NCBI GenBank assembly: GCA_028023455.1
Contig: JAQFVV010012545.1
Location: 1,300,001-1,364,000, forward strand
Origin: Epiperipatus broadwayi
Taxonomy: Eukaryota; Onychophora; Udeonychophora; Euonychophora; Peripatidae
Length of the DNA: 64,000 nucleotides
Direction of reading: 5' to 3'
A program made the translations under genes and the position numbers. This document shows positions 48,501-59,592 of the stretch, piece by piece; position 1 is the stretch's first letter, and every line of letters begins with the position of its first letter. Below the pieces are notes generated by a model. The model did not search any database, had not been told where the DNA came from, and saw only the letters and a list, made by a program, of their open reading frames with translations.

Positions 48501-50563
48501 AAATAAAATTAAAGTCACCTCAAAGTGTTTTTACTATTTTCAGTTACTATATAGGAATTATTGTTCTAAGATAACGTAAAAAATAAAATAAAATGGTTTA
48601 TCGCTTGGGATTATGTGGGAGTGACAAGAGTTAGGCTGTGATCCACGAACATTATATTCTACAACTATATTAAATTTTGCAGGGTGACTCTGATAAATGT
48701 AAATGAGATTAGTTTTTGTGGAATCTAGTAAATTGCAATTTCTTTTTTTATTTTGGCCAATGAAGATGATATAAGGAAGAGAAAACTAAAAAAAATGCAT
48801 ATTTTAGAAATATATAAGTAGTTTAATGAATAAATAATTGAATTATGAAAATATAAACAAATTAAGGAAAGGTGGAAAAAATCAAATCTAAATGGAATAA
48901 TATTTAAACTTTACCGATATTCAAATTTCATTTGTGAAATAGAATGTCTATTTATACGTGCTATTTGTTTTCTCGTCGCCCAGTTGGGAACATAGCAATG
49001 TGCATCCAAGAATAATGGACAAGCCATAAGTATTTTATAGAATTAACTGCATTTTCATCATATTATTTATAGTGCATATAATAATCAGTGAAATTTTGTT
49101 GTCTCTGGATATAATAATGTATAAATATGCACCATTTATTACAAGTGCATTGACGAAGTAAAAATTAATTGCTACATTTAAAGATTATTTTTTACTTCAA
49201 CATATATACATACTTTCCTATGATTTATTATGTATATTGTTTCAATTTTTAAGTATTCATAATTTAGCATTTTAAATATTTTTATTGAACCTGATCTACA
49301 AAGTTAGAGAACATATCTGAAGAATAGTTTAGTGATAAAATGCAAAAGATATCATTGAAAATCAAAGAAATTCAATAAAGAAAATACGAAGTTAAAACAA
49401 ATAATCATATTTTTAACTGCTTGCATATTTTATTTTTGAAAGGCATATTTTTACCCAATGTTACACGGCTTCTCTATGTGGTATTTATGTGCATTTGACA
49501 ACCAGAATCTCTTTTTCTTTTTTAATAGCAAACTCTGTAATAATAAATAATCAATGAATATCAGTTTGTAAAACAAACGTAAAAAAATCCTATGGAAATA
49601 ATGAACAGATCATTTGCCTCATGGTCTAAAACTCAGAGTATAGGTTAACTACACTTAAGAACAATTTTCCAGTCACAAGAAGGTTTACAATTTTTCTTTC
49701 AGTTAATTAACCACTCAGTATTGGTCAATAAGAATTTGCTTTGATCATGTGATGCACGGACTATAAAAATATGATTACAATATGGTGTAACCTTCATTAC
49801 AAGGTAGGGAGATTACCATATTCCTATCGGTATTGAGATTATATCTTAATTTTATTTTCAACACCAGCAGATTCCTGAATTATATAACCCAGACACAAAG
49901 TAATTTTTTCAAGATGGATCATAGCATCTGCATTATTCCAATCAAGCCATTAGCTTGAAAAAGAATAAAATAAATAAACATAGCTATTAGATGGATATAT
50001 TGCAAAAACTATATTCTTTATTAGAGACAATTAATGATCAGAAATTAGTCAAGGGGTTTGACTGGAATTATCTGATTATCTACTCCTTATCCATGCTCGC
50101 AGAGATGTTCTGTAGAAGAGAAAAAAATATTTCTGCTAAATTCATTAATATTTTAAAATGCAAATGAAAGTCCTTTCCTTTATAATTATGATTTTTTATT
50201 ATTATTACTTTATCAAATGTTTCAACTATGTTAATAACCACCATCAGACCTCTTAAATTTAACTATTTTATCCTAATTAGGTTTAGAAGACTGATATTAA
50301 CTGAACAACACAACTGAAATAACTTGTAAAAATATTAAACAAACCCATTTTTAAGTCACAACAAAAATTTTTTTTTTTTCACTGGCTTATTAATTTATAA
50401 ACATTTCTAGAACTATATATTTTCATGTTTTGAGAATTTTCAAATGTGTTTGAGTATAATAATTTATTTATTCATGCATTTATTTGCATACTTATGAAAA
50501 AATTGGACTGTTATCTTTTTAGGAGAAGGAAAATTATGATTGGCATTTAGAGAAAAAAAAAGC
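45577..50563. other. Long AT-rich stretch without a recognisable gene
   Basis: About 5 kb of A/T-rich sequence. A stretch at about 47,785-47,815 (GGTCTCATGATGTAATGGTC) resembles the 5' half of a tRNA but has no B box or acceptor partner. A TAGTA-rich run lies near 47,235. No gene was supported. Confidence 0.5.
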
Positions 50564-50638
50564 TAATTTTTTAAATAGAAGAAATTTACATCCTAAGCAC
50601 ATGCTTTAGGGTGTAAATCCCTTCTATTTAAAAAATTA
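50564..50638. repeat. 33-bp imperfect hairpin
   Basis: Arms 50,564-50,596 and 50,605-50,638 pair with about three mismatches around an 8-nt loop that is itself palindromic (GCACATGC). It could be a tiny foldback element or, if transcribed, a miRNA-precursor-like stem. Nothing else supports either reading. Confidence 0.6.
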
Positions 50639-52184
50639 CATACAATCTTTGTACTAGTAAATAAAACTGAATATTATATATATAAATACTAAATAATGAT
50701 GAGAATATATTTTAAAAAAGGGGGGGGGTAAGAAACAATTGAAAAAGTTGTAATCAGCTAAGATAGGACTTACTTTTGATCGATGACTGATAAAGATGGT
50801 TGGATGTGATTATAAATGATTATTTGGAACTTGCAGAAACATGTGATTTCTATTTTTAAAATAATTATTAAATAAATAATCCAGTTTTTATTTGTTAAAA
50901 AATAATAAACATATGATTAATCTTATGAAAGCTATCATATAAAGAACTCAGCACAATAGTTTTCTTTGGATTACACATATGGAAAAATACATATTTATCC
51001 CACATAAACGTTTGCCACCCTTCTGGATATTATACATATAAATTAAATGCAAGTAAAAGCATTGGTCTAGCATGCAATTACTTATCAGATGATAATATCT
51101 ATAGTTAGGGTGAGTAAACTTATATAACCCTGCATTTATTAGCATATACAAATATAAGACATGCTGGGTTTTTTTTTAAAATAAAAATTAAACCAAGCTA
51201 CAACTGATAATTATTAAAGTTAATAAAAATATTAAATACTATGAAAGTTGAGCAACAAACCTCTAATAAGGTTATTATTATGGCCACAAGATAAATAAAC
51301 AATCAAACCAATTTCTTAAACATTATTATAGTGTCTTTCACTTGTTCAATTATTTTAATTTTAAAACTTAAAACTTATAATAAAAAAATTTAATTTAAAA
51401 AAATTCATTTATAAATAATTCGATTTTCTTTTTCTTGTAAATTTAAAAAACAAATGACTTAGAAGTGTGTGTGTGTGCATTTATATGTATATACATGAAT
51501 ATGTACATACAGTATATATATTTATAAAAGAAAATAGAACAAAATTTATAAAAGAAATTTACAGAAATAATATTCCCTTTGTATAAAAATTTTTGCATTT
51601 AGTGATTTAAAAAATAAATCAATGGAAAAATATCTTTTAAGATTACTTAATAAATATATTTCAAATAAATCTGATTTTATAAATTATATCAAATAAGTGT
51701 CAAAAAAAAAAAAAACCAACAACCCAAAAATCAAAACAGTACATTGAAAACAGACATATTTACAACATTAATAATCGTGTTAATTTCTAGATCATAGAAA
51801 TTAAAATATTCCATTATTTATTTTTTTTCCAAAATTATACATATTATTTGTAATATTTCTTTCATTACAAAACAACTTGTTGTATATATATATAATATTT
51901 AATGTAAATAAATTCTTATATAAATTACTGCTCTTACCATCAACAAGTCTATTGACTGTAAGCCACATCTAACCTTCATTGATCATTTATCAACTGGAGT
52001 TACGAGAGTAAATATAATTATTAGATTATTTCTTCAACACCTTTCATTATTTTACTTTATTTGATTATGACTAAAGTTTTTCTCATTAACTCAGCCCTTC
52101 AATGTTAGAAAGTTTCCTTAATTTGAATCATCGAATGTTTCCAACATGATAACAGGATAACTTGCATTGTTGAACATTCATTGC
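50639..52184. other. AT-rich sequence, possible 3' UTR or downstream region of the 52.2-kb gene
   Basis: Includes a G9 run near 50,719 and a GT run near 51,466. If the minus-strand exon at 52,185-52,416 is terminal, its 3' UTR begins at 52,184 and runs leftwards. Several A/T-rich hexamers could serve as polyadenylation signals, and none stands out. Confidence 0.4.
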
Positions 52185-52416
52185 TCATGGGTTATGGGGA
52201 CTATGAGGCATAGTAGGACTACTAGGAGGTTGTTTGCTTTCAGTTACTGCAAGAATAAGTTTATCCATGAGAAGGGAGAGAATTTTATCCAAAGGATCCA
52301 ATGTTCCACGTTGAATCCATTTTGGAATAGTCACGCGAGCATGTGAAAATCCTAGTTTTTGAAGAATTTTGTCTACACCATATGGTTCAATTCTCTTACC
52401 AGCCCAAGATAATAAT
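52185..52416 (-). CDS. Probable terminal coding exon of an unidentified host gene
   Basis: On the minus strand a strong acceptor (T-rich tract then AATAG, revcomp of 52,417-52,435) precedes 231 bases of open frame plus a phase-1 base, ending in TGA at 52,187-52,185. It encodes 76 residues with balanced composition, including LLSWAGKRIEPYGVDKILQK and FSHARVTIPKWIQRGTLDPL, then a Leu-rich helix (DKILSLLMDKLILAVTES) and a Ser/Pro-rich tail. Base composition is far less AT-rich than the surroundings, and the peptide reads as a folded helical domain end. I do not recognise the family. Intron phase at the acceptor (one base completing a codon) is compatible with the exon at 63.7-63.9 kb, which may belong to the same gene. 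Confidence 0.68.
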
Positions 52417-53592
52417 CTATTAAAAAAAAAAACATTATATATATTTATGACAATATATCCACAAATACATTAAAAAAATGTCCATTATTATTCAATTATT
52501 TATAAATTTTTTTAAATAAAAAAAATCATTAAAAAATATTATTTATACAATAATCATATATTGACAATAAATATAAAATTTTCATATAAAAACTCAAAAA
52601 ATAAAAGGTATGAATTGATAACTTTGCTTTATATGACTAAACTAAAAAAGACATTATATAGTGAAAAAAAAAAATTGAATGATTATAGTTTGGAAAGCCA
52701 TGTAATAACAATTGAGTACCAAATTTGGAGTTTTGATCCAGAAACTTTTAGCTCCTGTGTTTGTTAGATTATATCTGTGCAAAACTGCATAAGGTATAAT
52801 AAGAAATAAGCTTATAAAAAATATATATATATATATTAATAAAACAAAGCCAATAGTTCCCAAATAGTCTTTCTTTGAAAACTTTAGAAATAGATTATTT
52901 TAATTTACTGATAGTGCCAACTTTCTTATTGTATAATCTGGGTAGTTTTAAAATTATTATTTTAAATTTGCTATAAAATACACTAATATTACGGTCAGCC
53001 AGGGACAATACCAAAAAAGATTAATTAACAAATCTGATTGAGTTCAGGTGCTCATGGTGCTTGACACTTTATCAATGATGATAGCTATATTATATTACAA
53101 CAGTGTTTATAATTAGAATCAGTATATCAATATTCATTTGAACAATATTGACTACCTTGAAACTTTTAACCTTCATATAAGAATAACTAAATATCCATTT
53201 ATCAATCCACACTGGCTGATGTGATGTGATGTACTGTATTGTGACTTCTCCTTAAACGAAGTCAGGAATCTCTCAGCAACTATGCCCAAAGAAAGCTGTT
53301 AGCCACTTTACCTTCCCTTTTCATTCCCCATCCTAAGCTTTCCCATAATTTGCTCCATCCCATTTCCACAACATAATCTTTGTCAACTCTATGGCCTTTA
53401 TATCTAAATCCCCCTTATCTTTCCCCAGCATAAAAACCAATAACCCACTTTCCGTATAATCACTTTACGACTTGATATGCGCCGTCTATCTGAAAAAATT
53501 TCTCAACTATATGAAAAAAAATCTCAAATATTTTATGTAATGTACATGATTAAGTCAAATAATTTTTTTTTACTTTGGGGAAATATATGTAT
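52417..53592. other. Presumed intron sequence, AT-rich
   Basis: Upstream of the terminal exon on the minus strand. A less AT-rich, pyrimidine-rich patch at 53,215-53,500 may be part of another repeat or of the neighbouring Penelope insertion. No motif was recognised. Confidence 0.4.
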
Positions 53593-53666
53593 TCAAGCAC
53601 GAGTGTGGCGCAACAGTTCCCAAAAGCTATTAATACAAAATAGATAACTAAAAATAATAAACTAGC

Positions 53667-53700
53667 TGAGCGCTTTCAAAGGATCTTGCCTTCATAATCA
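53667..53700 (-). ncRNA. Hammerhead-like motif, Penelope sense 3' region
   Basis: The minus strand reads GATTATGAAGG, loop, CCTTTGAAAGCGCTCAG. It is the same arrangement (ATGA, short stem, GAAA) as a hammerhead ribozyme, a feature known from Penelope-like pLTRs. The C and G of the canonical CUGAUGA are not conserved, so activity is doubtful. Confidence 0.35.
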
Positions 53701-53735
53701 TAGCTTGCTAATACATTTAATGATATGCAAATATG

Positions 53736-54197
53736 CTAATTCCATTTCTTCGATAAAGCGTAGCACGTGTCCTTCCTATTTATGGCATCATTGTCTCGTG
53801 AAATGAATAAGGCCTCTTTGATTTTTCTTTTAAGGTCATGTCTCTCTCTACACACGATTGTGGGATTGTCTGGAATGCACTCATGGTGACTTGTGCTCTG
53901 GTGCTGATAGAAAACTGAGTAGGTAGAAGGATCGTTGCGAGCTCTATTGTATGAATATTTATGTTGTGCTAATCGTGTGGACAAAGATGCTCTGCTTTCC
54001 CCATAATATGTGCCTTTACAATTATTGTTGGAACATGCAATATTATATACTGTGTGGGGAGTCTGCAAAAGTGGAGTTTGGTCTTTAGTGTTATTAATTA
54101 AATTGTTAGAGTTTGGAGGGGTTCGAAAACAAAGCTGATATTTGTTGTTGAGGATGGAATGCAATTTCTTGTGTAAATTAGATATATATGGAAGCAA
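53736..54197 (-). pseudogene. Penelope-type GIY-YIG endonuclease domain
   Basis: The 153-codon open frame carries LQTPHTVYNIACSNNNCKGT followed by YYGESRASLSTRLAQHKYSY, i.e. the G-T-Y-Y-G-E-S form of the GIY-YIG motif with the following Arg and His. Later come SHHECIPDNPTIVCRERHDL and the Lys-rich EALFISRD stretch that ends Penelope proteins. The enzyme nicks DNA to prime reverse transcription. The frame ends at 53,736, close to the expected C-terminus. This is the best-kept part of the element. Confidence 0.88.
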
Positions 54198-54233
54198 TAA
54201 TCTGGGTTTATTCTGTGTGATGTGAGTGTTAAG

Positions 54234-54800
54234 CTATTTATTCTGTATATGTAAAAAAATTTTGTCAACAATGAACTGCCTGAACCCTAAATTCAATAAG
54301 TCATCTCTGTATTCTATTACATTTGCTTTTGCATCTGCCTCAATTTTACATAACAATCTGTTTCTGTGCAAAAAAGATGCTAGGCCGGATAATTTATGTT
54401 CTATTGGTGTGTTAGATTGGGGATGTATATAGCATCTGACCACCAATGGTTTAATGGCCATACTATAATGGCAGTGGTTGTTTTCTCTTTGTACATTGAC
54501 ATCAAGATATCTAACTTGTCGGTGAGTATCTTCAGTTGTGACATTCACAACTAGCGCTGTGCTGGTTTCCAATTCAACTTTGATCCGTGTGATGATCTCA
54601 GGGAGTGGCAGTAATGAATAGGTCATCCACATATCTAGTGTATATTAGAAAGCATGCTGGGTTTAAACCAGGTATTATCTTCCTCTCATAGTAGTTCAGG
54701 AAGATGCTGGTAACTACACCACACAGTGGTAAACCCATAGGCCAGACTTGTTTCATGGAGAACTACTGGTTTCTGAAAAATGCCACAATGTTGTTGTCCA
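54234..54800 (-). pseudogene. Penelope-type reverse transcriptase, C-terminal half (frameshifted)
   Basis: Minus-strand pieces include MGLPLCGVVTSIFLNYYE (RT motif B region, near 54,730-54,685), LIYTRYVDDLFITAT (catalytic Y-V-D-D, near 54,645-54,605) and then, after a frameshift, the open frame 54632-54234 with RYLDVNVQRENNH and KPLVVRCYIHPQSNTPIEHK (thumb region, conserved in Penelope elements as Y-x-H-x-x-S-x-x-P). An in-frame stop lies just upstream near 54,765. The N-terminal half of the RT is absent. The catalytic Asp pair is intact. Confidence 0.85.
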
Positions 54801-55037
54801 ACCAACATAGAAAGTCATGGATGAAATCTACTTGAGGTTGAGCTATTTTTTGTGCCAGAAGTTCATCTCTGATAATTTGGATTGTGTAGAGAGAAACATG
54901 ACCTTAAAAGAAAAATCAAAGAGGCCTTATTCATTTCACGAGACAATGATGCCATAAATAGGAAGGACACGTGCTACGCTTTATCGAAGAAATGGAATTA
55001 GCATATTTGCATATCATCAAATGTATTAGCAAGCTAT

Positions 55038-55071
55038 GATTATGAAGGCAAGATCCTTTGAAAGCGCTCAG
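55038..55071 (+). ncRNA. Hammerhead-like motif, inverted Penelope 3' copy
   Basis: Identical in design to 53,667-53,700, on the plus strand: GATTATGA, AGG/CCT stem, GAAAGCGCTCAG. The shared deviation from the canonical core means either a degenerate subfamily or a different conserved RNA fold. Confidence 0.35.
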
Positions 55072-55150
55072 CTAGTTTATTATTTTTAGTTATCTATTTT
55101 GTATTAATAGCTTTTGGGAACAGTTGCGCGGCACGCGCACTCGTGCTTGA

Positions 55151-56960
55151 GAAATGTACATGGTAAATGAAATCATTATATCACAAGGCTCTTATAAAGT
55201 AACAGAACAAAACTAATATCAAAACCTTTACTTTTAAAAGCTACGTTGATGTTTAAATAACTATTATTTGAAATATAGAAATCAAAATCTTTAACAACCA
55301 TCAGTTCATATGGTAAAATGAGAGGTTAGTTTTAAATATCTAATTACAAATGCATATAAATTCATGAGAACTATATCTCTTTTCTCATGGCACTTTTAAA
55401 TAACAAAATCAAATAACAATACTAATTTTTTTCTTAGACCTATTATTATTATTTCCTCCCCTCCCCCCTTTAAAAAAAATTAATTACAAAAAAAAAGGTT
55501 AATATATACATCTTCAAAGCTAAAATAATATTGTGTCAGTGATTTAATGAATTAATCTATTCTAGAGTCACATACTGTTTATTCAAACTTCCGACAGATA
55601 GCTCTGAAATAGAATAGAATGGATAAATGAACCAAATGAAGGTATTGAATGTAAGCTAGAAGAATTGAATGATGTTTAATTTAGTCTTAATAACAGCAAC
55701 AAAAATAATTTTCATTTCAACCTAATAGGTATCAAAGAATGAAAAACATTAACATTAAAATAATGCTAAATAAATTTATAACATGTAATGCAAAGACATC
55801 ACTAAAGTTTATATCACAGTTTTGATACCAAGACTAATTTGTGATAAGAATATTGCAAGTAGTGGCAAATTATTAATGAAGATGATTAAGTCATCACTTG
55901 AATGTAATAACCCTGTTTCCATCTTATCAGCCTTCAAGCATAATAAATATAAAAAAAAAATGAACTAAAGAATATTAAACAAACATCAAAAAATTTAATA
56001 TCTATTGGTAATATTAGAAAGATAACAGACAGAGGTCTCAGATATGAACCCAAGGTGTAGAACATAACTCAATCTAAGCTGCTCAAAGTATAAAGTTCAA
56101 GATGTCAAAGGAGAAATTGAAATGGTAAAAGTTCGAATACAATTCATATGCTGTTAATCAAAAAAGAAAAAACAAACAAGAGAATTTAAAAAGCTTAACA
56201 ATATCATAAGAAGTTGCGCATAAACATAAAGGAATACTTTTTAGAATGACCAAATACTCAGCGATGACAGATTAAAATCACTATCACAATGAATGATTCT
56301 ACATTTGACAATGCACAAATTGATGTAATACCTCTTCTCAGCGTAAAATTGCCTGAGATAAGTTTTGGTATCATTCTTCCCCTAAGAATTGTATATAAGT
56401 TGTATTTTTATTTCTTCAATATTATTTATGAAAAATGCTACACTTAGTCCGGAGTTAATGTCTCTTATGCATTCTCCTTAAAATTCATTGCATAAAATAA
56501 GAAAATATATATAGTAAATACAGCATATGTCTGTGTTTTATATTTAGATTATTTTTGTAGAAAGAACAACATATCACTTGGATTTTTATATATGAAGGCA
56601 ATGTATTAACAGCTGCTTTTATTGTTAAACAGGAATTTAATCCAGATCACAATAATATAATGATTCCTTGTCAAACTCCCACATTTTTCCTCAAAATCTA
56701 ACATTTTGACCAATCCCAGACTTTAAATCAAAATAGCGCATGATTAGTAAGGACTACATGCTCGTGTAATACATCATTCTTTTCGTTATAGAATCAGCTT
56801 TCGAATAGTATATTTCTTTTTTTTTTTTGTACAATAAAAATTGTGTTTTTTATGAATGTTTTAATAATGAGTTTTTAATTTTTTTATTTTATTTTGTTTT
56901 TTAAATTTCATGAAAAGAAATAAATGGTAATTTTTTTGTACCTAAAACAAAGATTATAAA
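55151..56960. other. Presumed intron sequence, AT-rich
   Basis: No open frame of note, no recognised repeat end and no RNA gene between the Penelope insertion and the tandem repeat. Confidence 0.45.
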
Positions 56961-56966
56961 TTCGAG

Positions 56967-57500
56967 GCATATATATGTAACTCCCAGGGATTAGAATCTA
57001 ACCAATCATAATTTTATATGATGCTGCAGATATAATATTTTCTACCAGCTGTAAGCATATAATATTTTTCATATTTTATTTTTTTTGATATAAATAATTT
57101 ATAATGCTGTAAAATAACAATCTAATTTTATATTGTAAAATTCTATTTTGCGCTCCGATGCATATATATGTAATCTCAAGGACTTAGAGCCTAACAAACT
57201 GTAAATATGAAATTCCAGTAGTAATATTTTTTATCAGATATAAGTATATTATATTTTTTTTTATATAAATAATTTATAACAGTGTAGAATAAAAGTCTAG
57301 TTTGTGTTGTAAAATATGTCTGTTTGTATTCCAATGCATATATAACTTTGAACGCTTAGAAGCTAGCCAATTCTAAAATTTATATAAAACTTCAGAAGTA
57401 ATATTTTCTACCAGCTGTAAGTATAAACATTATATTATTTTTTGTAAATAATGATTATAATAAAAAAATCAAATTTATTTCATTGTCATATCTGTGGCTG
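56967..57500. repeat. Three-unit diverged tandem repeat, about 180-190 bp period
   Basis: The landmark GCATATATATGTAA occurs at 56,967 and 57,160, and as GCATATATAACTTT at 57,336. In each unit it is followed by GGA(C/T)TTAGA-like and CTAACC-like words, then AGTAATATTTTCTACCAGC or a variant, TGTAAG, a T-rich tract and TTTATAA. Spacing is 193 then 176 bp. The copies are clearly diverged. It looks like a short satellite array. Confidence 0.72.
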
Positions 57501-57896
57501 CAAGCAGTATCTCACATCTGTTTTGTATGAATCTGTATCATATATCTGTCATACACTATGGATATCTTTTTTAGATTTTTATACAATTATATATATTTTT
57601 TTGTAAGTTATACTTATAATCATAAGCCATCTAATTTAGTAAACTATAGGCATTTCCACAAGGGCAAATGAAAATTAGGATAGATAATAAGGAGCATTAG
57701 TATTGTGACAATCCTCGTTAATATTTCACATTGCATTACATTCAGGAGGTGATATATACACACTCTGAAAAACTTTTTAGTCTTTCATCCTCTCAATTTT
57801 TTCTTTGCTCTTTTATATATTATATATATTTTGCAATTATTTTAAAATTAATTTTATTTTTTGACAAATTACAATTTACTAAAGTTCTGTTTGCAT

Positions 57897-58306
57897 TGAA
57901 ATAATTGGTAAAAGAAAAACAAATATTTCAGAAGTGAAATTACGGAAATATAAGTTATTTGTTAAAATGGCGGAATTAAAATATGAAAAACGGATTATGG
58001 AAGACAAAGAATTACGGATAGAGAAGTGATAACAAGCCGGACCATAGAGAAATCGTGAGGACACATTGATTGGTAGAAACACAGAAGAATGGACCATTGG
58101 AGTAACAAGAGAATCGTGCCAATGAACAGGTAAATCCGTCAAGGTGTGAAGACACATCACATAGCAAATAAAAATACTTCTTTTAATATACAGAGTGTAG
58201 TGTAATCCATTTAAAAGTAGCATGTACTTAGAATATTTTATTTTTTGAATAAACCTATATACTGTTGTAAATAATAAAATGGAGTGAAGGTTTTTTTTAA
58301 TACACA
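57897..58306 (+). repeat. 5' LTR of Ty3-type retrotransposon
   Basis: Starts TGAAATAATTGG and ends ...TACACA, about 410 bp. It matches 62,222-62,628 along its whole length with roughly two dozen substitutions and a few indels by hand count. It contains AATAAA-like words near its end. The exact 3' boundary is uncertain by a few bases. No clean target duplication was found. Confidence 0.85.
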
Positions 58307-58313
58307 ACAATCT

Positions 58314-58332
58314 TTTGGCGCAATCGCTGTGA
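58314..58332 (+). promoter_or_regulatory. Primer-binding-site region
   Basis: TTTGGCGCAATCGCTGTG lies a few bases after the 5' LTR. TGGCGC is the common start of tRNA-primer sites in Ty3-type elements. The particular tRNA was not determined. Confidence 0.6.
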
Positions 58333-58371
58333 AATTTTGAATCTACAGAGTTAATGATTTAATACAAAAGA

Positions 58372-58979
58372 TTGGAAGGACAAGTTAAGATATCATTAGA
58401 ACAAGGAAGCATCTTGGAGTTCAATGTTGTGAATTTGGGAGAATGGGCGCTATATGTCACTCAACTCAAAAAAATTTTTAAGTTAAATAGCATTATGGAA
58501 AATAATAAAAAAGTGGCAGCACTGTTATGCCTGGTGGGAAGAACAGTCATAGAGGTTATAAATAAACTAATGAATGGGCCAATAATGAATGAAACAGAAT
58601 ATGAAAACATTATAAGCAAATTATTCAATTATCTCAGTCCATAACCATCGAAGTTTATGGATCAATTAACCTTTGCAGAATAGGAGACAACACAGAGGTG
58701 AGAGAATTAGATATAAGTCTGAGACAATTAATAAAAGATTGCCAATACAAAGATTTCGCTGAACAAGCTCTACTGGATCAGTTGTTATAGGGAATGAATG
58801 AAGACTGGCTATGTCAGAATTTGTTAATGGAACCAGATTTGACTTACGACATAGCAATAAGGAAAGGGATAGTGTATGAGTTTGTATTTAAACAAGCAAT
58901 GTGTCTCAGAGGCAAGATAAATATGAACAGTCATGGGAAATACATAAAACAGAAGGGAAAACACAAAATACGAATATGA
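58372..58979 (+). pseudogene. gag-like region of the Ty3-type element
   Basis: Two open pieces (58372-58644 and 58794-58979) in different frames flank a broken part. The first has FNVVNLGEWALYVTQLKKIF and VAALLCLVGRTVIEVIN, matching the F-x-x-x-x-x-x-W...F capsid pattern of Mag-like Gag. The second has LLMEPDLTYDIAIRKGI, the conserved region after the capsid. The first start codon in the open piece is TTG, so the true ATG is lost or lies upstream (an ATG occurs near 58,354 in another frame). Confidence 0.65.
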
Positions 58980-59011
58980 AAGAATGGAATGACAGAGAAA
59001 ATCAAATAAAG

Positions 59012-59113
59012 TGTTTCTGTTGTGGAAAATAAGGGCACATATCAAAAAACTGCAAATGGCGTACATATAGCTGTTATAATTGTGGAAGGAAAGGACATCT
59101 AATATCAGTCTGC
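59012..59113 (+). pseudogene. Two CCHC zinc knuckles (nucleocapsid)
   Basis: C-F-C-C-G-K, an in-frame TAA (59,030-59,032), then G-H-I-S-K-N-C, followed by a second, intact knuckle CYNCGRKGHLISVC ending at 59,113. Both follow C-x2-C-x4-H-x4-C. Knuckles bind the element RNA. The stop inside the first would end translation before the protease. Confidence 0.88.
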
Positions 59114-59208
59114 AGAAATCCAAAAACACAAGAGAAACCATAAGGAATATGAAGTAAAAAAAAATGTGCGTATAAACCCAAAAACAATACATAATAACAC
59201 TGAACATA

Positions 59209-59580
59209 TGTGGAAAAGATATAGAAATGGAGATCGATAGTGGCTTGGCAATATCACTCTTATCAGAAGAAAAATGGAACGATATTACCAGAGGGCATAA
59301 GGGATGCATAATACAGAAAACGAATATTAGAGTCAAAGATGTCAGCAGAAACGCAGTAAAAGGAAAATCCGACATTCCAATTAGGTACAAAGAAGAAATA
59401 TTGCAACTACCTATTTATATAGTAAAAATAAGCATAGCCCCGATAATAGGAAGAGAATGGTTTGAACAGCTAGGAATTACTGTAACAATTATAAAATACA
59501 TGTCATTTGAACAAGAATACAACAAAGCATATCCAGAACGTTTTTCAGAACAAGTAGGAGTTTTCAAATCAGCCCAGTAG
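59209..59580 (+). pseudogene. Retroelement aspartic protease
   Basis: The frame holds EMEIDSGLAISLLSEEKW (D-S-G catalytic site, near 59,233) and, near 59,440, IAPIIGREWFEQLGI, the I-I/L-G-x-x-W-x-x-x-L block that ends Ty3-type proteases. The enzyme cleaves the Gag-Pol precursor. The segment is open to 59,580. The Thr of the more usual D-T/S-G is Ser, which is normal. Confidence 0.82.
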
Positions 59581-59592
59581 ACATAGATTTAA

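Larger units (their letters stand above)
53593..55150 (-). mobile_element. Penelope-like retroelement, 5'-truncated, with inverted 3' copy at its 5' side
   Basis: In sense on the minus strand, 54,880-53,593 carries the end of an RT, a GIY-YIG endonuclease and a 3' region. From about 54,882 to 55,150 the 3' part is repeated in inverted orientation, so the whole unit has outward-facing 3' ends of about 270 bp (CAAGCACGAGTG at 53,594 and its reverse complement ending 55,149). The switch occurs in GTGTAGAGAGA near 54,885-54,895, a word also present in the sense copy, suggesting microhomology. Each arm contains a hammerhead-like motif. Flanks starting GAAAT on both sides might be a decayed target duplication. 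Confidence 0.85.

Noticed and set aside
53593-55150. Reading the Penelope unit as a DNA transposon with 270-bp terminal inverted repeats
   Set aside because: The arms include endonuclease coding sequence and the element's own 3' region; RT and GIY-YIG motifs identify a Penelope-like retroelement.
53593-55170. Target-site duplication of the Penelope unit (GAAATATATGTA vs GAAATGTACATG)
   Set aside because: Only a partial match in AT-rich DNA; suggestive but not counted as evidence.
57879-58310. 143-codon minus-strand ORF, and its counterpart at 62129-62389
   Set aside because: Both are antisense shadows of the two LTRs.
58824-59390. 188-codon minus-strand ORF
   Set aside because: Antisense of the gag/protease region; hydrophobic composition results from reversed A-rich codons.
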